Shown in pieces: positions 25,736 to 34,278 of a stretch of 41,613 nt of DNA; positions within the stretch are counted from its first letter, which is position 1, and each line of letters starts with the position of its first letter. This DNA comes from Muribaculaceae bacterium (GTDB taxonomy: Bacteria > Bacteroidota > Bacteroidia > Bacteroidales > G3-4614), in assembly GCA_017546805.1 (NCBI GenBank), contig JAFYRT010000006.1, positions 1 to 41,613 on the forward strand. The letters are read 5' to 3'. A program made the translations under genes and the position numbers. The notes under the pieces were generated by a model. That model searched no databases, was not told where the DNA came from, and saw only the letters and a program-made list of their open reading frames with translations.

Positions 25736-27916
25736 TTATAGTCCTAACAATCTCTTGTAAGTTTTTAGAGCCTCGTTTTTAACAGCAGTCTCATATTTGT
25801 CGTTCTCTGAAACAGACTTGAAATACTCTGCAATTTGAGCGCGTTTGTACGACATATTAAACCATCCCATAGTCTCAATCAAAGCAACTTGAAGTTGAGA
25901 ATCCTCAATAGTCTCAAATGCTGCAAGAATTTCGTCAACAGCAGGGTGAAGAGGACGGTTACGGAACGAGCGGATAATTTTTAGTTTATCTTTAGCCGAA
26001 ACCTCAGGTTTTGTAATTTGTTCAACATCTCCCTCAAACGATTTGTCAGAGAAGTTTACAAACGATTTCAACATTTTTTCAGTCTCTTGTTCTGCGTTAT
26101 AGAAATCTTTACAAGGGTCTTGTTTTTTGAACTCTTCAACCAACTCGTTGTATGGGAACATTGCCAAAGCCATTTTCAATTGGAAATCAACTCTCGCACC
26201 AATCGAAGTTTTTGAAGCCAATGAAACAAGAGCAGGAATCAATCTCAAATCACCGCATTTGCCTGCTTGAGTAGCTGCAAAACGACGAATTAACTCATAG
26301 TTATCGTTCAATCCCAAAGCAATAGCCTCAACATAGTTGTCATCTTTATAAGTAGCAAGAGTATTCAATGCCATAAGACGAACAATTTGGTAAGGAGAAG
26401 ATTTGAACATATCCAAAATTTCTGCCGAAGAGATAGCACCACGTAGAGCCAACTCGTTTATGGCAAAACCTTGTAGAGCAGGATACTCCGAAGCAAGTTG
26501 TTTTTTCCACCATTTGTTGCTTTTGTATATAGCCTCGTTAACATCAAAGCCAAGTTTTTCGAACGGAGCAAAAGAGTAGGTGGGGTCACCAAAAACGTGA
26601 GACTCAAAATAAGGATTGTATTTAACAAAGTTACCAACACGCAAACCTAAAGCGAACATACCCAAGTTACGGTCGCACCATTTGTCTTGCAATGAGTTAA
26701 CGCTGTTGGCAATAGTAACAACACAATCGCCACCCTCAAAAATATACTCTTCGGCAATATATTCATCATAACAGAAAGCACCATTGTAGCAAGCATCAAG
26801 CACAACAACTTTGGCGTTAGGTTGGTATTTGCCAAGGTCAGTTATGTGAAGATCCAATTGGTCGGCAATAATAGAGTCTTGTCTTGTAATCTCCTCGTTA
26901 AATAAAGCCTCGTGGCTGAACCAATGCTCAGGAACATCATAGCCACTCTTATAGTAGTTGATAGTCTCTGTGGTATCTTTTCCGCGACTTACAGCAGTTC
27001 TGATTTTAGAACGGAAAAATGCTTTGGCAGCCTCAATGTTTTCAGAAACATTCATGGCAGGTCTCTCTCCGTTAAGATATTCAGTATCGGGGTATCCGTG
27101 GTGGTGAAGCACAGCCAACGAAAGATCTTTACGTTGCATTTGACTCATCAAAGGATATTTGCTGAAAGTGTGGTCAGCGTGGTTTTGGTATCTGATAGCC
27201 CATTCTTGTCCCTTCATGTTGGGGAACATCTCATAATAAGAGTTTTTCTCGTCAATACGAGCCAATGCACAATCAGAGTTATAACCGTGTCCTGCAAAGT
27301 AGAAGAATTGTGAAAGAGCTTCAGCATTCTCTTTTTCGGCAACAACCTTTTTAAGATATGCTTTTAGTCTCTCATATTTAGTCACCCCACCTTTATCGCA
27401 AGTTTTCATACGAGCAGAGTAGATGTCGGGTTGACAAACTTGCTTAGAGTTTGCAGTTAGCGAGTAGTAGAAGTGTCCGGGTTTACCGTCATTAAGGTCA
27501 AGAGCCTCAAACTCCAAATCAAAGTCATCATAGAAACGGTCAGAAGGAACCGAAGTAAACTCCAATTTCTTTGGGTCTTGTTTAGCTTTGAATGCCGAAG
27601 TAAAGTGTTGAGCATCGCGAATCATTGTAACAGGAATGTCTCCAATGAAAACAACGCCCTCAATAGGAGCATCTTTTTTAGTTGCCAATGCTTTAACACA
27701 AGCACGAATTGAGTCGGGATTGTTCCATACATCCTCAACAATGTATGTTTTCAAACCCTGTCTCTCCACCGATTGAGCATAAGCATCAACCTCTGCTTTC
27801 GCCTCTTTGTAGCTTATGGGGTCAATAACAATAGCAAACCCCTTTTTTGCCGCAGATACTGTAAAAGAACTGCAAACAAATGCCACAGCAATAAATAGTT
27901 TAAAAAATTTGTTCAT
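25736..27916 (-). CDS. Gingipain-like (C25 family) cysteine peptidase with C-terminal helical repeats, copy 2
   Basis: 726 residues with signal peptide MNKFFKLFIAVAFVCSSFTV. The C25/caspase-like domain (about 25-450) has VVFIGDIPVTM (88-98), PSDRFYDDFDLEFE (124-137), FAGHGYNS (207-214), LHHHGYPDTEY (270-280, probable catalytic His) and LDACYNGAF (373-381, Cys376 probable nucleophile). CVVTIANSVNSLQDKW follows and is identical in the paralogue. Residues about 455-726 are alpha-helical repeats resembling HEAT (for example IVRLMALNTLATYKDDN, LIRRFAATQAGKCGD). Clear paralogue of 10047-12215, in opposite orientation. No type IX sorting domain is visible. Substrate unknown. Confidence 0.8.
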   Translation of the reverse strand: MNKFFKLFIAVAFVCSSFTVSAAKKGFAIVIDPISYKEAKAEVDAYAQSVERQGLKTYIVEDVWNNPDSIRACVKALATKKDAPIEGVVFIGDIPVTMIRDAQHFTSAFKAKQDPKKLEFTSVPSDRFYDDFDLEFEALDLNDGKPGHFYYSLTANSKQVCQPDIYSARMKTCDKGGVTKYERLKAYLKKVVAEKENAEALSQFFYFAGHGYNSDCALARIDEKNSYYEMFPNMKGQEWAIRYQNHADHTFSKYPLMSQMQRKDLSLAVLHHHGYPDTEYLNGERPAMNVSENIEAAKAFFRSKIRTAVSRGKDTTETINYYKSGYDVPEHWFSHEALFNEEITRQDSIIADQLDLHITDLGKYQPNAKVVVLDACYNGAFCYDEYIAEEYIFEGGDCVVTIANSVNSLQDKWCDRNLGMFALGLRVGNFVKYNPYFESHVFGDPTYSFAPFEKLGFDVNEAIYKSNKWWKKQLASEYPALQGFAINELALRGAISSAEILDMFKSSPYQIVRLMALNTLATYKDDNYVEAIALGLNDNYELIRRFAATQAGKCGDLRLIPALVSLASKTSIGARVDFQLKMALAMFPYNELVEEFKKQDPCKDFYNAEQETEKMLKSFVNFSDKSFEGDVEQITKPEVSAKDKLKIIRSFRNRPLHPAVDEILAAFETIEDSQLQVALIETMGWFNMSYKRAQIAEYFKSVSENDKYETAVKNEALKTYKRLLGL

Positions 27917-27946
27917 AATATTTAGTTAGTTTGTTGTTTTTTATTG

Positions 27947-27971
27947 AGTAGGTTGCAATCTATTACCTACT
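27947..27971. promoter_or_regulatory. Inverted repeat upstream of C25 copy 2
   Basis: AGTAGGT (27947-27953) and ACCTACT (27965-27971) form a 7-bp perfect inverted repeat 30-55 nt before the start codon, over a weak -7 like TAGATTGC on the minus strand. It could be an operator or a leader hairpin. Confidence 0.35.
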
Positions 27972-27997
27972 TTTATTAGTCTAATTAGCCTAATAAA

Positions 27998-28023
27998 AAA
28001 GTGGCTTGCGAACAAACCACTTT
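27998..28023 (-). terminator. Terminator of the TonB receptor operon
   Basis: AAAGTGG / CCACTTT stem with a 12-nt loop. On the minus strand it is followed by a T run, 28 nt after the stop of the DUF6850-like gene. A TCTAATTAGCCTAA word beside it (27979) recurs in the palindrome at 41400. Confidence 0.8.
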
Positions 28024-28050
28024 CTTTTTTCTTACTTGTGGGTATTGGTA

Positions 28051-29619
28051 TTAGAATGTATAATTCAAACCTCCACCAAATTGATTAAATGCTGTATTTG
28101 CATATTTGTCTAAGTCTCCTATGTAGCGTTGAGTAGAAGCCTCGGCAAAAGCACCTATATATGATGTAAAGCGTTTTCCTACGATAGGAATTTTAGTCTC
28201 CAATTTAGCATATGCATCATAATAGTTTGCTGTTGTAAAGTCAAACATAGGGTAAGTATATTTGTCTCTCAATCTTTCAGTAGCAGCCATATTGATTGAA
28301 TTTGACAAATTCATTTTGTAATCGCCACCTACCGAAAGTGATAATATTGATTTCTTAATTTGGAATGTTTTCTTAACAAAGGCACCGGCCTTTACGTTCA
28401 TATAATTTTGGTAATATTTGTTAGGGTTGTTTTCAATGTTAGAATTAACAAAGTCTGCATTTACCCCTGTAGTCCAAGAAGGTTGTCCGTTATTTGCAAG
28501 GACATCCATACGATATGACAAACTACCTGTCATTCTTTTCTCAATGTGTTTAGTATCATCTTGGTCCATTACTACCCATTGTGAAGAACCTGTTTTTGGA
28601 TCCACAACATTTTTTTGATAGAACCAAGTACCTTTTATATTATCCATTGCGGCTTCAAGAGTAAAGTTGTGAACAAATTTACCTTTTGTGAAAGAGAAGC
28701 GGTCGCAAGCAGAAATTTTCATGTTGTTGTATTGTCCACCGAGGAATTGGTAAGAGCTACCACCATCGGTTGCTTTTTCTGACTCTTTTTCGAAACCAAT
28801 GTTTAAAAGGTTTCCATATTCAGGGCGTTGCCAGAATATTTGTATGTCGGCAAAGTATCCCATACCTTTAACTTCGCGTTGGTACGAAGTACCTCCCATA
28901 TCCATACAAGTACCCATACCACTCATTACAAAGAATGATGCAGTTTTACCTGTTTCAACAGTGCTATATTTAGAGTTTTCGCTAAATATGCGAATACCTC
29001 CGGTAGCACCTATTTTTACAAATTTTGAAACTTTAAAATCAATACCGGGGTTGATAGTAAAACGCATACCTTTAGTCTCTAAACGAGGGTCTTGCTCATC
29101 AGATCTTGTACCAACCAAGTAGTCGGCATTTACACCAAATCGAAGCAATTCTATTGGTTCCCATGAGAATCGTCCATCAAGAGTAAACTCCTCAGTAGAG
29201 TAGTCACTATATAGAGAGTCGGCAAGTATGAAAGGGTTTCTATCCGATTGATATAGAGTAGCATTCCATTTGCGTTCAGCCTCTGTGCCATTACGGTATG
29301 TCATACCTCCTTCAAACGACACATCGCTTAGTTTTCTAACACCATAAACCGAAACCAATAGGTCGCTGATTTTGCCAGATTTATCTATTTGGTGGAAGTC
29401 TCCTTTACCTGCGCCATAACTAACCTCTAATGTTGCAAAAGCATCAATAGGGAGGTCTTTTATGAAAGATGGGTTTATATTGCCGTATGCCACATTGTTA
29501 AGGTACATACAATCTTTGTACTGCATAATTGCAGCCGTTGTATCTGCCTCAGTTGCATTCATTGCAAAAGGCACTGCTATTAACGATAATACGAATGCTA
29601 TCTTTTTAAGTTTCAACAT
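28051..29619 (-). CDS. DUF6850-like outer-membrane beta-barrel protein
   Basis: 522 residues with signal peptide (MLKLKKIAFVLSLIAVPFAMNA). The mature protein is a series of long amphipathic beta strands (for example VKIGATGGIRIFSENSKYS, PSWTTGVNADFVNS) and ends NQFGGGLNYTF, the terminal-Phe barrel signal. It matches, from memory, the DUF6850 family found beside DUF4876 proteins and TonB receptors in Bacteroidetes; no biochemical role is known to me. It is the last gene of the operon, 146 nt after the DUF4876-like gene, with a terminator-like hairpin in between. Probably a channel or structural partner of the receptor. Confidence 0.7.
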   Translation of the reverse strand: MLKLKKIAFVLSLIAVPFAMNATEADTTAAIMQYKDCMYLNNVAYGNINPSFIKDLPIDAFATLEVSYGAGKGDFHQIDKSGKISDLLVSVYGVRKLSDVSFEGGMTYRNGTEAERKWNATLYQSDRNPFILADSLYSDYSTEEFTLDGRFSWEPIELLRFGVNADYLVGTRSDEQDPRLETKGMRFTINPGIDFKVSKFVKIGATGGIRIFSENSKYSTVETGKTASFFVMSGMGTCMDMGGTSYQREVKGMGYFADIQIFWQRPEYGNLLNIGFEKESEKATDGGSSYQFLGGQYNNMKISACDRFSFTKGKFVHNFTLEAAMDNIKGTWFYQKNVVDPKTGSSQWVVMDQDDTKHIEKRMTGSLSYRMDVLANNGQPSWTTGVNADFVNSNIENNPNKYYQNYMNVKAGAFVKKTFQIKKSILSLSVGGDYKMNLSNSINMAATERLRDKYTYPMFDFTTANYYDAYAKLETKIPIVGKRFTSYIGAFAEASTQRYIGDLDKYANTAFNQFGGGLNYTF

Positions 29620-29707
29620 ATATCTCTTTTTTCTTTTTTTCTGTTTGAGTAAAATACTCAGGGTGGGGTATCTTTTGTTGTTCCCCCCGATTTATTTCCC
29701 TATTGGG

Positions 29708-29743
29708 AAAAGAGTGCCGACGCCAAGGTCGGCAACTCTTTTT
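29708..29743 (-). terminator. Terminator-like hairpin inside the TonB operon
   Basis: AAAAGAGT-CCGAC (29708-29721, one bulged G) pairs with GTCGGC-ACTCTTTT (29728-29742). On the minus strand it ends in CTCTTTT, an intrinsic terminator pattern, between the lipoprotein gene and the DUF6850-like gene. A small hairpin GAGTA-aaa-TACTC lies at 29647-29659. It may lower expression of the last gene. Confidence 0.6.
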
Positions 29744-29765
29744 ATTGATTATTGTTTATATAAAA

Positions 29766-30977
29766 TTAGAATCCGGGAGTTGGTTTAGCCTCTGGCTCGA
29801 AGTCCTCTGCTGAGTTGTTTGTATCTTGGTAAACAACACGACCGTTAACAGTCTCTTTAACTTTACGAGTGAATCCCATTCCGTTGTACATAGCAGATGT
29901 ATAAATCATACCAGCATCAACTTGAGCAGGAAGAGCACAAGTTCTTTGAGTCTCAGTTACACAAACAACGTTGATAGCATCTTGGATGTCTTTGTATCTA
30001 ATCATCAAGTATGGGTTAACGTCAGTACCCTCTGGTTTAGCCACCCAGTTAGCCTCGTTGTTAACGTCACAATAAGTCTCGATGTTGTCAACTTTAGCCA
30101 ATACAAGACCTGCACCGAATGCTGGAAGAACAGCGAAGTTTACAGATTGAGTTCCTGGTTTAGCAACGATAGTTAGGTTAGGAACGTCTGGGTTAGCAAC
30201 ATAAGTTGATTTGTACTCAGTGATATCGATTTCATAGTCTGCTTTGCTCAAGTCTACAGTGTTAGGATTAACCTCGATCTCTTCAGTTGCAGGATCATCA
30301 CTCATGATAGTGTGGTTTTGAGCTTGGAAAGCAACAACTATGCTTTGACCTGGTTCGATAGGATAAGTTTTACCGTTACCAACCCAACCTGCAACGTATG
30401 AAGAAACGGCAACAGCTTTCATCTCTTCAGGAGTAGAACCCCACAATACAGTTTTTGTGTTAGCTGCAATCTCTGTACGAGCTAGCAAGCAGTTGTCAAG
30501 GTATTGAGTAAATGCTGAGTTGTTGTAAATTTCAACGAATTGGTCATACATATAGTTTTTGTTAGCAGGAGTTTTACACATAGCTGAGTAGAACTCTTTG
30601 ATAACCAATGGAGAAGTCAATGACTCTTCAGCAGAAATTGAGATAGAGCTTTCATTGTAAACACTAACATTCATTTTTTGACCGCTAAGGTTCATGTCTG
30701 CAGTTTCAAAAAGAGCATTTACGTTATACTCTCCTGGCTCTACTTCAACAACATAAACACCAGCACTCATTTTGTAAGCAGCAAACTCAACACCTGTTAG
30801 TTGGTTTCTTGCAATTACGTTCTCGCTTGTTACATCATCCCATGAGTAAGCCTCAGGAAGAGACGTATTTACTGTAAGTTTGTATACTTTAGCGCCGTCA
30901 TTTCCGTCGCCAGGAGTACAAGCACCCATGAATAGCAATGCTACCAAGGGAAGAATTGATAAAAGAAATTTTTTCAT
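29766..30977 (-). CDS. DUF4876-like lipoprotein
   Basis: 403 residues. The lipoprotein signal ends at Cys20 (LFMGAC) and is followed by TPGDGNDG, an acidic start that may favour surface display. After a beta-rich N-terminal domain (about 30-120) comes a lamin-tail-like segment, EFYSAMCKTPANKNYMYDQF and VEIYNNSAFTQYLDNCLLA, characteristic of DUF4876. The protein probably sits on the outer membrane as the binding partner of the TonB receptor encoded 39 nt upstream. Ligand unknown. It takes the place that SusD would have, but has no SusD helical repeat character. Confidence 0.75.
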   Translation of the reverse strand: MKKFLLSILPLVALLFMGACTPGDGNDGAKVYKLTVNTSLPEAYSWDDVTSENVIARNQLTGVEFAAYKMSAGVYVVEVEPGEYNVNALFETADMNLSGQKMNVSVYNESSISISAEESLTSPLVIKEFYSAMCKTPANKNYMYDQFVEIYNNSAFTQYLDNCLLARTEIAANTKTVLWGSTPEEMKAVAVSSYVAGWVGNGKTYPIEPGQSIVVAFQAQNHTIMSDDPATEEIEVNPNTVDLSKADYEIDITEYKSTYVANPDVPNLTIVAKPGTQSVNFAVLPAFGAGLVLAKVDNIETYCDVNNEANWVAKPEGTDVNPYLMIRYKDIQDAINVVCVTETQRTCALPAQVDAGMIYTSAMYNGMGFTRKVKETVNGRVVYQDTNNSAEDFEPEAKPTPGF

Positions 30978-31016
30978 AATAGTTTTTTTTAATAATAAAT
31001 AGATTAGTTATTGTTA

Positions 31017-33953
31017 TTAAATTTTAATTTTTAACTCGGCACCAAAGTATATTGGAGAGTACATTTCGCGGTAACCTCCTTGTTTATCTTTGTGGTACAT
31101 TTTAGAGAATTTCAAGATATTGTTTGCCACAAACGACAACTCAACGTATTTCTTAAACTCTTTGGTCATCTTGAAGTTAAGCATACAAGTCATTGGGAAT
31201 GTTTGCTTATCATAGTAGTACATGTTGGTAGTGTAGTTTACCAAATCAACGTACTCTCGGTTGTAAGGCATTGTGTTTTTATCCCAAACTGTGTAATTGC
31301 CCTCTCCATCGTAGAATCCTATTGGGTGAACCATATAAACCTCTTTGCCGTTGAAGTTTTTTATGTGTTCAAACAAAGAGTTTCCGTTTTCATCCTCATA
31401 AATAGTTTGAGCACTCTCATACCAAACAACTTGAGCTGTAGTTGTAAAGACAAGTTTCAACGCTGGAATGTGAGTTACAAAACGGAAGTTTGTATTTACA
31501 CGTTGAGAAATTGAACCGCTACCCGAAGGCATTACAGCCAAATAAGTGTTGAAACCTTGAATTTTGTTACCATTCAACGCAGTTGTCATATTTGGGTTCT
31601 CAACAGCATCGGAGTTCCAACTTGGACCAATGTTTCTACGTTTAATATAGTACCAAGCACCGTCAACGATAATGTCTGTTTTAATTGCTTTAATCTCTCC
31701 AAAGTTAAATGAGTACTCAATACCTTGTTTGAATGTCTCGTTTTCATTGGTTGGAGTTTGGTATGTTACTACACGTTTTTGCAACAAGTAGTCCATTTGC
31801 TCTTTAGTTCCGCCGGGAGTGTTTGTGTAATAAAGAGTTCCGTCCTCATAAATAGGAGTAAATCCGGCAGGAAGATTTCTTGTGTCGTATTTTTTGTATT
31901 GCAACCAGTAAGGAATTGAACTGAATCCATACTCGTTTTTATATTGCTCGTTAAAGTATGTGATGGTACCACGTATTTTATTGATACGACCGGAGATACC
32001 AACCTCAAATTTACGTGATGTTGCAGGTTTTAGCTCTGGGTTAGCACTGTTTTGAATCACATCAGTAGTCATAATGGCAAGAGTACGATTGGGGTCTCCC
32101 GATACATAACCATTATAGCTTGTGTAGTCGTAATAAACGGGGTTGGGGTAAAGGTGTAGCAATGTTGGCATTTTTGAAGCCAAACCATAACCTCCCACAA
32201 TTGACAAGTCATCAAATACCTTGTTATTTTCGTGTGATAAGAATTGGTATGATATGTTGATACGTGGGTCGATTGTTGTCATGTTTCCACGTTTAGCTAA
32301 CTCATCAATAAACAATGTGTTAACACGTACACCTGCTTGGATATTCAATGTAGTTCCGGCAAAGTTCAATTCAGTTGCATTCTCCAAGAAGTATGACATT
32401 TGGTGCATTGCAGGAATTGATTTGAAAGAACGAGGACGTGCTCCTTGACCATCGCTTGGTTTTGGAGGCGACATAATGTTGAAAGTCATACCATCACCGT
32501 AGTTTGCACTTAGGTTGTAGTCGGCACCTACCTTAATATTATTAGAACCACGTTTGAAAGTGAACATTTTGTTAGCTTTCAATTGGAAATATGCAGTAAG
32601 AGGTTTTCCTTTGATTGTGTACTCAGCCATGTACTCAGCAGGCAAGAAGTGAGTTTGGAACTCTCCTGGAACTGTTGAGTATGCAAAAGGCATTGCAGAA
32701 CCTGATTGAATTTGACGATACAAATCCTCTTGAACGCTATAAGATAGCGAACCTGAGTAGTTAAGGTTGCTAATCCACGATTTATTTATACGCCACATAC
32801 CATCAACTGCAAAACGGATACCTTGGTTCTTGTTTTGCAATAACTCATCTGCGCGCATTGACTCATCGGCTTTTTGAGCGCTCAAGTTACGATAGTACGA
32901 AAGTTTAAGGTTCAAACTCAAAGGAGTGGTCTCTTTCATAAATGTATTAGAGTAAGCTCCGTTGGCTGTGATACGGTCGTAACCTTTATAAGTCATACGA
33001 CGATCTGCGTATGATTTTGTATAATCGGCAGAAAGGTTGATGGCACCACGATTTTTCTTCATGGTGAAACCTTTACCAAAGTAAGCAAGTTTAGAGTTGG
33101 GGTCAAGTTTAACTTTAGCCTCGTATGGAGTAGTACCAACTTTTGTTTTGATAACCACAGCACCTGAAGTCAAGTTACCATACTCTGCTGAAGGGATACC
33201 ACGAATAACCTCGATAGACTCAATGTTATCGGGAGAAATAGAACGCAAGTCAACACCACGACCACTGGTTGTTTGGTCGTTCATTGTGTTTTGAGCCAAA
33301 GATGAACTGTTTCCAGAACGTGCAGTAGAGAATACCTGCATGTTGGCATCGTTACTCATGGGCGCACCGTCCACAAATACAGCAGTACCAAGAGAGTTGC
33401 TCTCGTTACCACCGGCATCAATCTCACGGATTGAAGCTTGACCTGCATTTGTCAAGTCGGGGTTTTTAGTTACCTGACCCGGAAGAAGTTGCAACATATC
33501 CTCAACACTCTTTGCTTGAAGGTGTTGGATGGCCGCTTGACCGATTGTAGAAGCCGAACCCATTTTTTGTTCTTCGGCAGTTACCACAATCTCCTCAAGA
33601 CCCAATCCCATAGGGCGCATCACAATTTTAAAGTCTGTGATGTTTTTGTTTACGTTTACCTCGCCAACTACGGTCTCAAATCCCAAATAGGTGATTTCGT
33701 ATTTGTAAGTACCTTGTTTTAATCCTGTAATTTTAAACTCTCCCTTTTCGTTTGTCATAGCCCAAGACGAAGTAGATAGTTTTACCAATACCATCTCCAA
33801 TGCCTCGTCAGCCTCAGATGAAATAACTTTACCCGACAACACGAATCCGCCCTTTTGACTTTGAGCGTATGCAGTTGTGGTGCTTATTAACATCGCAAGA
33901 ACCAAAAGGCTCTTAACAAACGAAACAATTAACTTTCTACAATTTTGAATCAT
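31017..33953 (-). CDS. TonB-dependent outer-membrane receptor with carboxypeptidase-like N-terminal domain
   Basis: 978 residues from the ATG at 33953; the frame can be extended to a TTG at 33965 but the ATG gives a clean signal peptide (MIQNCRKLIVSFVKSLLVLA then MLISTTTAYA). A CarboxypepD_reg-like domain (about 35-110, FVLSGKVISSEADEALEMV) is followed by the TonB-box-like LEEIVVTAEE, a plug domain (about 130-270, SVEDMLQLLPGQV and IESIEVIRGIPSAEYGN) and a 22-strand-type barrel to the end. Energised by TonB/ExbBD, it imports a ligand across the outer membrane. There is no SusD partner; the DUF4876-like lipoprotein follows. It heads the operon. Confidence 0.92.
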   Translation of the reverse strand: MIQNCRKLIVSFVKSLLVLAMLISTTTAYAQSQKGGFVLSGKVISSEADEALEMVLVKLSTSSWAMTNEKGEFKITGLKQGTYKYEITYLGFETVVGEVNVNKNITDFKIVMRPMGLGLEEIVVTAEEQKMGSASTIGQAAIQHLQAKSVEDMLQLLPGQVTKNPDLTNAGQASIREIDAGGNESNSLGTAVFVDGAPMSNDANMQVFSTARSGNSSSLAQNTMNDQTTSGRGVDLRSISPDNIESIEVIRGIPSAEYGNLTSGAVVIKTKVGTTPYEAKVKLDPNSKLAYFGKGFTMKKNRGAINLSADYTKSYADRRMTYKGYDRITANGAYSNTFMKETTPLSLNLKLSYYRNLSAQKADESMRADELLQNKNQGIRFAVDGMWRINKSWISNLNYSGSLSYSVQEDLYRQIQSGSAMPFAYSTVPGEFQTHFLPAEYMAEYTIKGKPLTAYFQLKANKMFTFKRGSNNIKVGADYNLSANYGDGMTFNIMSPPKPSDGQGARPRSFKSIPAMHQMSYFLENATELNFAGTTLNIQAGVRVNTLFIDELAKRGNMTTIDPRINISYQFLSHENNKVFDDLSIVGGYGLASKMPTLLHLYPNPVYYDYTSYNGYVSGDPNRTLAIMTTDVIQNSANPELKPATSRKFEVGISGRINKIRGTITYFNEQYKNEYGFSSIPYWLQYKKYDTRNLPAGFTPIYEDGTLYYTNTPGGTKEQMDYLLQKRVVTYQTPTNENETFKQGIEYSFNFGEIKAIKTDIIVDGAWYYIKRRNIGPSWNSDAVENPNMTTALNGNKIQGFNTYLAVMPSGSGSISQRVNTNFRFVTHIPALKLVFTTTAQVVWYESAQTIYEDENGNSLFEHIKNFNGKEVYMVHPIGFYDGEGNYTVWDKNTMPYNREYVDLVNYTTNMYYYDKQTFPMTCMLNFKMTKEFKKYVELSFVANNILKFSKMYHKDKQGGYREMYSPIYFGAELKIKI

Positions 33954-34030
33954 ATATTTTTGCAATAATGTGATTATTCAAATATTAAAAAATGTATAAT
34001 TTGGAATTGAACAATTTTCCAAATAGAGTG

Positions 34031-34038
34031 CAAATGTA
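34031..34038 (-). promoter_or_regulatory. -7 box of the TonB receptor operon
   Basis: Minus-strand TACATTTG (plus CAAATGTA) matches TAnnTTTG, about 78 nt before the start codon. No good -33 at 19-21 bp. The rest of 33966-34278 is AT-rich and shows only this and the M16 promoter; I see no Fur-like or other operator that I could defend. Confidence 0.5.
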
Positions 34039-34198
34039 ATATAATTATTTAAAATAACACTATGTCAACGACAATTTTCAAGCAAAATGTTTAAAAAATT
34101 AACATTTTGACGTATATTTATGCATAACGGTATTTTTATTTGCATTTTTTATACAAAAAACTTTAGATTTCGTTATAATACCTTTATAAATTTATTTG

Positions 34199-34206
34199 TA
34201 CCTTTG
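34199..34206 (+). promoter_or_regulatory. -7 box of the M16 protease gene
   Basis: TACCTTTG matches TAnnTTTG, 72 nt before the ATG at 34279; no clear -33 box. Confidence 0.5.
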
Positions 34207-34278
34207 GACTTCTTTTTAGAAACACTTAGGTCTTTTTGTGGATGTTTTCCTAAAAACAGATAATATCAAAACCGATTA

